Positions 12,833-24,327 are shown, counted from the first letter of the stretch. The stretch is 64,000 nt of DNA from Mesaphorura yosii (GCA_009869945.1 WIXG01000099.1:1-64000), one strand, 5' to 3'. Notes: generated by a model from the letters alone, not told the origin. Program-made: numbers and translations.

Positions 12833-13661
12833 TCAATAGTAAGCTTGTTGGCGTTGACGACACTGACGAATAGCTTCATTAAATCCTTCACACAATGATA
12901 AATCCGACTGGTTTTGAGCGCATTGCAAAAATTGTCGAACTTCGAAAGCACAAACATCTAAAACAGAAAGGAGACCATATGTTACAACCTATCATAGAAC
13001 GGCGAACTTAAATACTACAACCATGACTTTGACAGTAACCTTGTTGCTGCTGCTGCTGAACGGGCTGATCCTGCGCTTGCTGAGTTTCTGCAGCAGCATT
13101 GCCATTGCCACCACTACCCAATCCTCCCATGAGAGTATGTCCAACAACATGGCCCTAAATGCATTATACACGTCCTTAAGTTTGATGCTCGTGGGATGCC
13201 ATTAATACTATTTTGCTATTATTTGGTAATTGGAAAATGGAACATTAAAACGTATAATACTTACCACTGCGCTTCCAACAGCAACTCCGCCAGCGGTAGC
13301 AGCCTAGAATTTGCCCAAAATTAGCATTAATGTCAGTTTTCACAATACAAAATGAGTTTTTCAAGCTAGTGACTACCATTTGCTTAAGAAGTCCGGGTTG
13401 TTGTGCCTGAGCCGGAGGAACCATTGGCTGAGCAGGTGGAGGCGCCTGACGAGCAGGGACAGAGCTTCTACAGACAATAGATCAAATTGTTAGAACTCAG
13501 TACTAATTTCTAGCTTCAATTAAGTATTTTAGCAGGTGGAGATATGGGAATTTGGTGGGCAAACGACACAACGAAAAACAGAAACCATATATAGTGTAGT
13601 TAACCTACCTAGCAGGAGCCATAGGGCGGCTTGGGCTTGTTGATCGACCACGTCTTCCCAT
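12833..13661 (-). CDS. CHCHD2: CHCHD2/CHCHD10 (Mix17) mitochondrial protein
   Basis: Five exons (13609-13661, 13377-13467, 13265-13303, 13040-13154, 12833-12957) give exactly 140 residues. The N-terminus is short, basic and Ser-rich ([13 protein letters not shown]), followed by a Pro/Ala/Gln linker, a Gly/Ala-rich hydrophobic segment ([19 protein letters not shown]) and a poly-Gln stretch. The C-terminal CHCH domain shows the twin CX9C pattern: C-x9-C across the first helix, then [11 protein letters not shown]. The order and the [10 protein letters not shown] signature match metazoan CHCHD2/CHCHD10. These act in the mitochondrial intermembrane space near MICOS and complex IV, and CHCHD2 also acts as a hypoxia-responsive nuclear factor. 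Arthropods usually have one ancestral form, so the 2-versus-10 label is by convention. Confidence 0.93.
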
Positions 13662-14757
13662 CTTAAGTTGTTTGTTCACCAAAGTCTCTAAACTGAATCG
13701 AAGAATTTATAGTTGTTTAAAATGTCGTCCTTCCTTACGGCGAATTATAGCGGATTGTCACGATTGTCTAAAACCAAAAGGTAGGAGACAAAAATGAATA
13801 CAATTAAATGAATGAATGAATACAATCAGTATTCAACTGAACTTAAATTAAATTAATAAAATGATTTAACTTACCTTAAATTGCAGAATGCGAAGGGAGT
13901 CCAATACGTGTAAAGGGAAAGAATGAACCAAAATTATTCATGCACTCGTGCCGTGCGTGGCGTGACTTCGAGACGATTCTCATCTATTCCGCTTAACACA
14001 GATCTTACTGCAAAGTCCAAATAGCATTTTACGTACACAGTGGCATTGCTGCTGGCTAACAGCCAGTTCGTACAGGCAGAGGCGATTTGTGTGTAAAACG
14101 CAACATGCAAATCTGACGCAATTATTCGCGAATCTAGCAAATATCATTTGCGCACTTGGATCCAAATCTCAAGTTATCCCATTCACTTGTGTCACTTGTT
14201 TCTAAATTGGGAAAAAGAGAAAAGTGAGACAGAAGGCTTCCAGGAATTCACGCCAACGGTGAATTTGCAATGAATGTTTGACAGATTTGTTTTTTCATTT
14301 TACAGGTGCATTTCCGTATGAAATCTCTAAAGTGAGTTCCATTTTAAAAAAATGCTCGATGTATAGTGCAATTAATTAATGTGGACATGGTCTTGAGGCT
14401 TGTTCCGTCCATCATTTCCGATTTGTCCTCAATCGGAATCACAAGCATCTTGTCAAGAGGTACATTCTTTAATCACGAATTACACAATTCCTTGAGTATG
14501 CATGATGCAATTATATCCCAAACGCAGTTATAAACCACATGAACAAGAAACGACATTGAACCTAAATTAGCCTTTGAGACAGGCTTTTTCTTTTACTGCT
14601 TCTTGTCGTCTTGTCTTGCATCTCTGTGAATTCCTGTGCTTCATCTTGATTTCTGTAAATCCGTAATGATTCATTGACGATTTCCTTCTTTTTGAGTGCT
14701 TTGTGGGGTTAAGTCACTGATAGCAGGAAGGAAGGAACCTGCACATGTTTTGGAGCC
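13662..14757. other. Intergenic stretch, no gene seen
   Basis: Only short frames are open here. It contains the upstream region of CHCHD2 (minus strand) and leads into the promoter of the cuticle-protein relic (plus strand). Confidence 0.4.
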
Positions 14758-14785
14758 TATAAAATCATTTGCTCCTTCGATCAGA
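14758..14785 (+). promoter_or_regulatory. TATA box and initiator of the cuticle-protein relic
   Basis: TATAAAA lies at 14758-14764 and an arthropod-type initiator TCAGA at 14781-14785, about 25 bases on. The first Met of the cuticle-protein relic is at 14875. The spacing is slightly short of the usual 30. Confidence 0.55.
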
Positions 14786-14874
14786 CTCGCCACTTGTTTG
14801 CACTTGAGCTTCGAGTCGAATCCGCGTCGTGTTTTTCGTTTTGCCAGCTTGAGCTACTGTTGGACTGAGCCTGC

Positions 14875-15527
14875 ATGGCCAAGATGGAGGCTTCTTTGGC
14901 AAGTCATGATTTTGACTTAAGCACTGAAAATGTGGTTTTTATTGGCTTCTCCAAAATTTCAGGTGTTCAGCTTCTTATTCTCGTCGTGACGATATTGGCG
15001 CAAGATTTTGAAACCATCTACAATGCCGGTGATCACGGAAGGAGTGAGATTGTCATCCCCGATGGAGAAGTGCAAGGGCAATACACAGATCCGGAAGGAA
15101 AATTAATCACGGTCAAGTATCGGGCAGGCAAGATGGATTCCAAGTCGAATGAGGTCATTTGCGCATGGCACCGCAACCGAGCCCACCTCAACAGACTCAG
15201 CAGCCATTCTATAACCTATAACAGCAGCTCCAACAACCACAACACCCAGCAGTTTAAGTCTACACAATATCAGCCTCAAACAGGAAACAGCACAATTCTT
15301 TAACCAACAGTCGCAGACACAATTCAGTCCATTCTTCAGTCAGCAGCAGCCGCAAGTGCAGCCACAGCAATCGGCCTTTCAAAATTTCGGACAAAATTTT
15401 CCAGAGGCATCCGAATGCACTGCAGGGCCATATTCAGCCACAACCTCAGTTCTTAAGTGGCCAGCAACAGACCGACGAAAGTGGCCGTCAGTCAACAGCC
15501 TGGTGTGGGGTTCAACAGCCTTGAATC
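14875..15527 (+). pseudogene. Decayed RR-type cuticle protein gene
   Basis: If the interval 14903-14962 is an intron, the start reads MAKMEASLASVQLLILVVTILAQ, a good signal peptide. Then follows the core of a Rebers-Riddiford chitin-binding domain (GQYTDPEGKLITVKYRAG). Directly after it, near 15133, the expected continuation DGFQVE..GHL is found in another frame and carries a TGA where a Gly codon is expected. Downstream the sequence is Gln/Pro-rich (QQTQQPFYNL, QQLQQPQHP, QPQVQPQQSAFQNF), with further stops and frame changes up to about 15527. In the original frame the chain ends at 15303 with unrelated sequence. I infer a former structural cuticle protein with a Q-rich tail, now frameshifted. 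An assembly error is the alternative. Confidence 0.7.
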
Positions 15528-15602
15528 CTAAATAGTATGTAACTCTTTATTATTGCAGTAGTGCATTCAAATTAAGTAAACATTCATTGACGTTTTGGTG
15601 GC

Positions 15603-16954
15603 TTAAACCAGTAAAGCAGAACTGAACAGAGCTGCGAGTGTGACAATGCAAGCTACGGTAGATGTCTCGAAAGAAAATGCGAAAAAGTTGGTCAACAAAT
15701 TACTGTGTGTCCTAAAATGTTCCTTCATGGAAGGAGCGGACGAACTAACTTTATAGTTCTTGGGTTTCAAGTACTGCGTTTTATCAGAAAATTGGTACGT
15801 TGCCTGAAATCCAGTTGCGTCGTAGCGATCATTCGACTTGAATGTGACGCGGAAGAAATTGTTGTCAGAGTAGATTTTGAAGTCCTTCAGGGTGCCGCAC
15901 TGACGATCATACTTACGGTCCACGTTTAAGTAATTTGAGAATTCGACGTAATCCGAGTGACTGAATTTGTCGCATCTACATAAGTAAAGGATGGAATTAC
16001 TACTCTCTAATTAAAATGACGTCAAATAGCTTACGGTTGTATCCCATCGATGTGGAAGTATGTGAAGTCAACATCGACACGTTCGCCCTTCTTTCCATAG
16101 AAGAGATAATTGCATGTCGTGTCGCGTGGGTAGAAACCCGGGTGGTTGGGACTTCTGAACGTGCCATTTCGTGCCAAGCTGCTGTTATAAATGAATGTGC
16201 ACGGGAATTCACCGTCCCGGATGTCCTGTCTCCCGGTTTCGATTCCATAATCTACATTGCACAGTATTACCACATGTATTATGTAATTGGTTCAAATTTG
16301 GCGTGGTGAAAGAGAAATAGAGTAAAAGTCTACGCTACCTGTGACGAATGAATACAATGCGCTAAATCCTCGGTTGATTCGGGATGAATGCGGTGCATTC
16401 AGCTCCAGCGTAAGCTTGTTGTTATTTGACATGACAGCAATTGGAGGTGTTGTTGTACCACAATAGTCCTCCACCCGTGCCAATTGATCATCTTTATACA
16501 CGAATGCAGACAAGACATCGCCTCCTCCGCAACTACAGGAGAATGAGTCACAAGTGAAATGAATAAACGCATGCGAAATGCGAAGACGGTGAACGCCGAT
16601 ATTGTATTGACTTACTCTGTGGAATTCTTGTCAGGGTGGTACAGATTGAAGTCTTGGAAGACGAGTCGAACTCGCTCGTTGGAGTTGCCAACAAAATCGT
16701 ATCGGCAATGCGTTTTCGGTGGATAAGGATGTGGATAATGCAGCGATGTCAGAGTGCCATTTTTCGAGTGTTCGCTTGTGATCACAGATGTGCACTGTGG
16801 AACTGCAAAATTCATTGGGCAATTAAATTGAGACAGTACCAAACATTTCCTCGATTTTGAATCGCTTACCGTCCGAAAGGTAGGACCCTGCGAGGCAGTA
16901 GTTGGTCCAATGGAATAGGAGAATTAACGGAATTGCTTTTATTACGAATGACAT
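15603..16954 (-). CDS. Two-CUB SOL-1-like protein, probably GPI-anchored (half paralogue)
   Basis: Five exons (16870-16954, 16616-16802, 16339-16532, 16035-16251, 15603-15975) give exactly 351 residues. There is a signal peptide (MSFVIKAIPLILLFHW), then CUB1 with its four cysteines (VPQCTS, HCRYDF, CGGGD, YCGT) at about 29-155, and CUB2 (FPCTF, TCNYLF, CDKF, QCGTL) at about 175-285. A Ser-rich stretch and a hydrophobic C-terminus (STVACIVTLAALFSSALLV) suggest a GPI anchor or tail helix. It aligns by eye with CUB3 and CUB4 of the long gene at 44945-56935, and the internal introns share positions and phases (1, 2, 1, 2). SOL-1 proteins are auxiliary to ionotropic glutamate receptors; here CUB1 and CUB2 of the long form are absent, so function may differ. 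Confidence 0.88.
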
Positions 16955-17660
16955 TTTTGTAAACTAAGTGCAATGTCTGCAGTCTGCGGTTGGTGAGGAC
17001 TGTTTACAAAATGTACTCTCGCATGCATCTGAGTTTCAACCGCACTGTTTATCGATCCGTGAGGTTCCAGAATCCTGACTCTTCAGCTACTTCAGAATCC
17101 AACACCAACACCAATTGGAGGTTTCAGCATTCCAAGGTACATAGTCAGTGCGCTGAAAGCTACGAACCAGAAAATGCGAAATACGAATACTTCTTGCTTC
17201 CTTGAACCTCCCTGAAGACTTAACAAGATAGCCCGCTAATTTTTACTAGCTAACTAATCAAAGAAATAACCTGACCATCTGACCCTGGTGAGATCATTAG
17301 TCTTCATGCATTCATCATATACATAAGCAAACGAAGGGTTGAGCAATTTCTTTCATAAATGTTGCATCGTATACAAAGCGCAAACACTCGATCTGAAGGA
17401 TACCACACCACAAAAGATTGAACTCATACCGGCGAGAAAAGTGAGCATGATTCTCGGAAGAAATCAAAGCCATTATATTCATTTAATCGCAACGTAAATA
17501 GGACGAGTCACTGCATCAATTGACGAGGCGTTCTTACAAATCAATATTCATAGTCCGTTATTCATTGGCAAGCGATCATTAAATTCCATTTCACTGAACT
17601 GAAGGCATGAATGGCCGTGGGTAGTATTTTTTAACACCTTCAGATTTGAAGGTACATTTG
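16955..17660. other. Spacer between the two-CUB gene and PHYH
   Basis: About 700 bases, presumably the upstream region of the CUB gene and the 3' untranslated region of PHYH. No TATA box is evident and no coding exon is recognised. Confidence 0.4.
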
Positions 17661-19036
17661 CTACAGATTGACTTCTTTGCCTGTCACCAGCCGACTTCGA
17701 TATTTCCAGATATCCTAAAAATCCAACATTTTTAAGCCGACGTTTTCAACAATTTAAATCTTTCGCTTACTTGGAATCCAACAGGTGCTCCTTTCTTTTT
17801 GGCCAGTTCCTCTATTTCGGTTGCAATATTTTCCTGAGTGGTCCCCTTCACGTCGATGTAATGACATTCGGATGCGGCATAGTGACATGATATGGCTTTT
17901 CTGAAACCCTTCAATTAGAAGTGGGATCAAACCTATGCACCTTTCAGTTGGTTAATTGTTCACGTACTTTAGTGCGATTTGCTCCCGACCCATGAATCAA
18001 CAACGGGTGGAAGAAAACTGTGTCACCTTTCTCCATTTCAAGATGAATTCGTTTCTGGTCATCGATCTTGAAGGAAGGGTCAACAATTCCATGATACGCT
18101 TTGTTAACACCGTCCTAATAAATCGGCAAAAATAGTAATTAGGAAGGCTAGTTTTGGAATTACTTACAAATGGCTACAAGGAAACCTCCCAAACAGGATA
18201 ATCGTGAGGGTACAGACGACCTTCATGCGAAGCCGGAATGACGACAAGGCATCCATTTTCTCGTGTCACTTTCTCCATGGCTGTCCAGGCACAAACGATG
18301 CTGTCAGCAGGCCTAAACGGAAAATAATGCAAATCTTGATGCAGAGGATGTCGAGATGTGAGTGCTCCAGAGTCCGGCGGTTTATTTATCAGCATTGTGT
18401 GAACGGCCATAATGTTAGGGCCAGTGAATGACTTCACGATTTCAAGAATCTAAATCACAATGAAAAAACTTAGTTACAAGTGACAATTTATTGATAATCG
18501 GATTCGAAGGATACGAACCTGAGAGTTGGAAATGTAATTGTATAGCACATCATCCCACACGAAATCTTGCGCCTTGTTGTACAAAAATTCACCGGTAGCA
18601 CCCTTCTTGGCAAGTGACACGTCTTTGGCCATTGTTATGAACCCATAATCAACTTTCCCATTGCACATATCACGGAAACGATCACTGAAATCACAATAAC
18701 ATGTCATGCTTGATTTTAGCAATCAGAAGATTTCTGAAGAATGCAGTGAGTTACTTACATAAAGGTCTGGAGAAGTTGATGTGGCACAAGATTTCGGACT
18801 AACAGGTACCCATTTTCCTCGTAGAAAGTTCGCTGGCTGTCGGTAAGGACGGTTGCGTCAAGACTGTAGCGGAATCTTGGCTTCTGCAAGAAACAAGAAA
18901 CAGAAGAATTTTAAACCACAAAGGAACGGAAACACCCAGGTGGTGGTGAATATCAAACCTTCGTGGGGCTTGTGCCAATCTGTCGTGATGAGTTGAGATG
19001 CCCGTGAATCACACGCAATCGAGTTGATGCCGACAT
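17661..19036 (-). CDS. PHYH: Phytanoyl-CoA 2-hydroxylase, peroxisomal
   Basis: Seven exons (18959-19036, 18759-18883, 18519-18684, 18186-18449, 17968-18114, 17771-17908, 17661-17714) give exactly 323 residues. The enzyme is an Fe(II)/2-oxoglutarate dioxygenase that hydroxylates phytanoyl-CoA at C2 in peroxisomal alpha-oxidation. Residues 6-14 (RLRVIHGHL) fit the PTS2 import consensus R-L-x5-H-L, placed as in vertebrate PHYH. Iron ligands are visible: H160 and D162 in [12 protein letters not shown], and the distal H252 in LLIHGSG. The 2-oxoglutarate-binding Arg is R263 in GFRKAISCH. The segment [20 protein letters not shown] is nearly identical to the animal family signature, and length is close to the usual 338. 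Everything needed for activity appears intact. Confidence 0.96.
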
Positions 19037-19502
19037 TTTTGTCTCGTATCCTAAAGACGGTTCGAATTCGTGGTGAAGATTTATATCATACTGAAAGGGT
19101 GGTCAAAACTAAACTGCGTAAAATGAAAAGTGAGCCTTTAGTCTCAACACACGATGAGTTATCACACATGCTAGTGCTCTTGGTAAAACAACCTTGCAAG
19201 TAAGCTTTGACCTTTGAACTGAGCGCGAGAACGAGATACGAGAAGCAAGGACATCAAGAGAAGCAGGTCAACTTGGAGCAGACTAGTTGTATTGTCGAAA
19301 GTGAAAAGAACGCTTTATTAAGCTTTATTAACGGAGTTCAACAATTAATCCAATTAGTAACTAATAACCTTTTGTACGAAAGGCTTGCCTCTTCCCAAAG
19401 ACATAGGAAACTTATACAAAGATGAAAAAAGAACTGTGAAATTAATCTGAAACCAAACGCAGTAACGAAGTATATAACAGACGTAGAAGTTTCGAACGAA
19501 AA
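19037..19502. other. Spacer upstream of PHYH
   Basis: Under 500 bases between the PHYH start and the 3' end of the next minus-strand gene. It must hold the PHYH promoter. I see no coding exon. Confidence 0.4.
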
Positions 19503-20105
19503 TCAAACTGTGGTCTTATTAAGTGGAATGTAAGGAACTTGACCGCGTTGGGCAGGCTGGAATTGAGGCACTGACGCTGGAATCATTTGGACAATAGTTT
19601 GAGGCCCATGCACGGATCCCTTCTTTCTACGACAGCAACGGCAACAGGAAGCACAGCAGCAGCTTATGAGAATGATTGCCAGAATAACGGCTGCACCTGC
19701 TTGAACTGGTTGCGGCCAGCACACTGGAGACTCCGGACGATAGTACGCGTGTCCGACACAATCCATTTCGCCGTTTGAAATGAAGTTCATCCCCGTCAAT
19801 ATGGCGCGGATGGTAGTTTTAGTATTATCTCCTGCATCACTTCCACAGGTTGCTTCCACTTTGCTTGAGACACATGATTCGAGAATGTTAATTTGACAGC
19901 AGAGGGCAAACGTTGGCAGAGCGCCTCCATTTGCATTGATGTACGGCTCGATCCCCTTCTGGAAAGCATTCGAACACGTTGTAAATTCTACCGCTGAAAC
20001 AATAGCTGAACAGCCAGCGTCTACGAGACTAGTTTCGTAACTGGCCCACTGGGTACTGGCTTGTCCAGCAACCAGGAGGAGTACGAGACATAGCTTGGAA
20101 TCCAT
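19503..20105 (-). CDS. Single-pass membrane protein with 8-Cys ectodomain and C-terminal PDZ ligand
   Basis: One 200-codon exon. The ATG follows a probable 5'UTR splice acceptor (CTTTCAG). Residues 1-19 form a signal peptide. The ectodomain (20-134) has eight cysteines at 32, 44, 69, 70, 78, 87, 116 and 129. A transmembrane helix spans about 135-153. It is followed by a Cys-packed juxtamembrane stretch (CCCASCCRCCRRKK) suited to palmitoylation. The cytoplasmic tail is Gln/Pro-rich and ends in KTTV, a class I PDZ-binding motif (T-x-V). The layout resembles Shisa-type adaptors, but I do not recognise a Shisa cysteine signature, so no function is assigned. Confidence 0.75.
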   Translation of the reverse strand: MDSKLCLVLLLVAGQASTQWASYETSLVDAGCSAIVSAVEFTTCSNAFQKGIEPYINANGGALPTFALCCQINILESCVSSKVEATCGSDAGDNTKTTIRAILTGMNFISNGEMDCVGHAYYRPESPVCWPQPVQAGAAVILAIILISCCCASCCRCCRRKKGSVHGPQTIVQMIPASVPQFQPAQRGQVPYIPLNKTTV

Positions 20106-23100
20106 TTTTCAACCCTGAAAGACAACCATTGTACATATTGCTTGATGCTAGGTTATCAGGTGATTGGTAAGAGCTTATGCCACACGTACGATACCTACCT
20201 TACAGTACCAATAGCAGGATGGAGATGGGAGAGTTGTTAAGCTGGATGCGAAGAAATACTGCTCCGTTATTTCAACTTTGTCCGCTCGAAAGTGACTCCA
20301 ATTATCTATAAGCAATAACGGGACCTGTAATCAATAAATTGGGTCACTAAAATGTAATCGTCACTAAGAACTGCGCCAAATCCGTTTTCCCTTTTCCAGT
20401 TTCTAAAGTGCGCGTTCCGCAATGAACATAGCATCAAGAAAGCCAATAGTCAGTAGCCCAGAAATCATATCTGTCATCACTCATGCAAACACTGGAACTG
20501 CAAATGCAACCGAATGTGTAAATGTATACACAAATGAATCCGATATGTGCTCCACACACGCAGCAATCGCAATATTATTCTCAACTCACCGTAGTAGTAT
20601 TATGCAACAGATTCCGTTTTGCATAACCAAACAAAAGACGCTGCAAGTCACGCTCAAATTACTTCGCTCAGTACTTGAAACTAACATTTGAGAAATTAAA
20701 AGCCAGACGACTACCATAAAATAATAGACGATATACATTTCCGCTTGATGCAAAGCAAACGTTTTTGATTTCTGACTTGTCAGCAGTTTTGCAAACAAGT
20801 ATCTGGCAATCCTGCTAAGTTAAGTAAACCGCATGTCGCATATGCTCAACATTGAGCTCTGTCAGTAGATGCAATTATGCAGAATTTTCATTATCTCAAG
20901 CTGCAACGCAAGCTTCACAGTAAGCTAGAAGCTTCTGTTTTTGGTTCACTCCTCTGCATTTGAACACTTTGAAGGCGTGCGCAAAGCAGTGGCATTGTGG
21001 CATATCGACTTGTCCTTCGTCGACTCAATTTTTAGGACCTAGCCAACTGAAATGATTCATTCTAACTCAACTGCTTCGTACTTGGATTGCTAAATGCTAA
21101 ATCACTGATGCAATTCCTCATGCCATTTTAATTCAAGACTGATTAACTACAGATGAATATGATTCCCCAGTGCCTGTCCACTGCCCCAGACGCCGCCCGA
21201 TCTCATCTCTGCCTACGGTTTTCAATGCTACGCCTTACTCCGCAAAAAACTGCAAATTCAATTACCTTCTTGCGTCCGGTTCCCAAACAGGCCTTCAAAA
21301 TTGACCTCGCCTTCTAGTGCTGAAACTGCACAAATGGAGACTGGTACTGGTGAATCGATGCACGGGTTTATAAATCACGACTACCACTTTCTCTCAATAA
21401 GGTATCCGTCTCTGACTTATACAGCAGAGCACATACGAGTGGCAAGAGACACGAACTGAACTATTGATAAGAGCACAAGACTAGCCCTGTTCTGTTTTCT
21501 TGACTTTATCAAACGTTGGCTTATTTATTTTTAAAGCAAGTTCGTAGCAAGAAACTCAGTCATGCTCTATTCGCTAAGCAAGTCCAAACGCTTTTATTCT
21601 GATGTGCTAGTGGGGACAAGTATGAATCATAACGTAACTTTCATTCTCAATCGGAAGGCCTTATTTACATTTACGTGGAACACAAGGCGTCTCCAAACCT
21701 ACGATGGCGCCCTTCATGACGAATATGCAGCAGAACACAGAAGTTGGCTAGTTGCGCGTCCTTTGAGTCCAAAACTGACCGGTACGAGTACATTGCAAAA
21801 ATGAAATTGCAAAGACCAGATTCAAAGATAAATGTGAAAAATCAGATAATTTCGGATCCTACTTACTATGCTATTAATGCCTTCCTCGCGATGCAGATTG
21901 GCTAACTGAGCCAACGTCCTAGTCAGTCAAATATCCAATAGTGCCAAGGCGAGTATTTTCGTAATTTCACATCCGTGCCGATTCTAGAATCGCCTCGTCT
22001 ACTTGAACACCATTGCCTCGAGAATCGAGATTTCGATACTATACTTCGTAATAATCCGTCGTTGTTGCTGTCGGGGAGTCATAAATTGCGTTTCATGTAG
22101 CATTGCATGGAATAACGGAACACGAATGAAGGATACATAAATTGGCTTCATAGAATTGCGACCCGTTTAAAGAAGTCTCGTAGAATACAAATGCACAGGG
22201 TTGTGCAAAGTTGTAAGCCCGTTGCAAGGGTATGCAAGTGAATTTCATATATACGCAATAGTAAAAATGCGAACATGCCTCCCATCATCGCTTCCCTCAC
22301 CTCGCTCGGGAGTGGGAGAGAAGGCTAGCGTTTATCAGGCGTCTATTTCTTGGATCCTCCTTCGTGACTTCAGATTGAGATTTCTGGCCATCCAATATTA
22401 AACTTTTGTGATTTTTTCGGATATGCCTGATAAGATTGCCACCCGTACTATTTCAACTTTTAAAATTGTACAACCTAACGGAAGAGACCATCAGTTAACA
22501 GTAAGAAAGAATATTGTCGATCCGACCGATCCACTGGTCTCGTTAACTCCTTACTCACGGGCATTATCCCCTTTGCATACTTGCACCCTGTGAGATGCCC
22601 GTTATTCTCTTTGCGAATGAAATGTTTCCAAGCGTCACTTCTTGGCCTCATGCCTAGTCCGGGGGATTCGCTGATGGAGGAGTCGAAGTATGAGTCAGGA
22701 TCTGCGTTGGCTGTCTATTCGGCCCCATCTTGGCCCGCAGTGAACGACGTGGAACGCAGTGTTCGGTACATATTCGGGATCGTTCTCGATCCGCTCCTTC
22801 AGATCACCATCGAGTTCTGAAAGCGTGGAAGGATTATACAATTGAGCTCAATGAATTCCTAACCTCAGCCGAGAGTTATCAGTGCATTTGTATTTACAAA
22901 TAATCATTTCACGTCGGACATCACTCATCCACTTGATAAGTAAAGTCTTGTGTGCACAAAAATGAATCATCTATCAATGTTTTCGAATATCTCGAACCTC
23001 AAATTCGTCGAATTGACTCCGGAGCAGTCGTGCTCGTGCTCTTGATTTCAATTCCGCAAATCGCAAATGCATAGGTAACTTCGCAGCATCAATAACTGCT

Positions 23101-23319
23101 CCAATTCAGTGCCTTCAAGCGTAACCCGTGCCGGATTCGCATGCAAATCAATTTAACAGGAATCCCAAACAAGTAATTTTCCAGCATTATTTCTAACTCT
23201 CTGATTTACATATTAATAAAATGCACCCAGGTGTGCCGTGTGTTAAACGCCGAAAGAGAACACACGCATGTAAACAAATCCACATAAAAACAAAATTGGT
23301 TAACATTTTTCGATCATGA

Positions 23320-23480
23320 AAATAATTCTAACTTGCATAAAAACAACTTTATGACACATATTCTTTCCATGCATGAGAAATAGTATTTTTACATAAGAAT
23401 ACTCTTGCATAAGAATATTTTACTTTGCGCATGAATATTTTTAATTTCATAATCACCAGCTGCATGAGATAATTCATGAC
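23320..23480. repeat. Degenerate AT-rich short repeats
   Basis: Several diverged copies of a CATAAGAATATTTT-like unit occur about 20 bases apart (for example at about 23391, 23408 and 23430). Partly inverted versions (TAATATTCTCATG) lie near 23762. This could be a decayed mobile element end or a local satellite; I cannot see clear terminal repeats. Confidence 0.4.
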
Positions 23481-23513
23481 ACATTAAAATTTTTAGTAAG
23501 TCATTATTAATTG

Positions 23514-23792
23514 TCAATTGGAAGTGGTTAAGGAATAAAATGCTCCTGAATCATTGGCCCAAGAGTTGTTACAAAATCGAGCTGGATACTTCCCGGCCTC
23601 CGAGAATGAGAAGGAGTCAGACACTTCGTCCTTTAATTCAGAAACCAATGCTTGATTCAAATCAGGGATATTACGAGGGTCATACTTAACGCATGTCAGT
23701 GATCGGTGAGCAAACCACACTTGCTTCGTATCTTCGGGCCAACAGATTTCAATAAATTTTTTAATATTCTCATGAAGATTTGAATTATGTTC
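23514..23792 (-). other. Orphan exon-like open frame, about 90 codons
   Basis: Directly after a good acceptor (TTTTTAG ending at 23793) a frame runs about 90 codons to TGA at 23514. Its composition is protein-like (for example EICWPEDTKQVWFAHRS and CVKYDPRNIPDLNQAL). No upstream exon or promoter was found. It may be the last exon of an unseen gene or a fragment of a mobile element. I do not recognise the family. Confidence 0.3.
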
Positions 23793-24129
23793 TAAAAATT
23801 AATTTTATGCAAAGGTTTAAATTTCTCTGATGTTCAGGCTGTATAATCTCTTGAAAAAAGAATTATTTTAAGAAAAAGTTTTTCATGCAACAAGAAATTA
23901 TTCTCAAGATCGAAAATTTGACACCCAAACAAAATGTCAACATCGTGCATCACGCATGTTGACATTGACAGGAAGCATTTTGAGCCTAATTCCTGGCGTC
24001 TCACGTCTAAATTTCTTCCCAGGAAATTTTCCGAGGAATCTCAGCAAGCCTATTAGGCAATTCACCGTAGTTCTAAATTCTACTCAATTTTGCCGTAGTC
24101 GCTTCAATTTCGTCAGCGTTTCGATGGAG

Positions 24130-24166
24130 TATAAATACTACACCGAGTTCGGGTTCCAGCGCAGTC
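24130..24166 (+). promoter_or_regulatory. TATA box and initiator of the 8-Cys peptide gene
   Basis: TATAAATA lies at 24130-24137, and an initiator-like GCAGTC sits about 31 bases later at 24161-24166. A short untranslated exon follows, ending at AAACAG|GTTAGG (24253) or the neighbouring site at 24263. A 5'UTR intron ends at TTTCAG (24322), six bases before the start codon. Confidence 0.6.
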
Positions 24167-24327
24167 AACTCTTGCCTTTAGTAACCTAGAAACTTCCACA
24201 GATCAATTCGCCTGCAAACCTTTAGAGTTTGAATCCAAGCATTGGCCAAACAGGTTAGGTTAGGTATTCACCAGCTCGACACTTCGGTCAACTATTAATT
24301 CTGATCTTGTTTTGCCTTTCAGCAGCC

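Larger units (their letters stand above)
20106..24129. other. 4-kb intergenic stretch, AT-rich, with one exon-like fragment
   Basis: Mostly AT-rich with no recognisable genes. Short frames around 20422, 21562, 22201 and 22581 carry no domain. The exon-like minus-strand frame at 23514-23792 and the degenerate repeats at 23320-23480 are listed separately. Confidence 0.4.
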
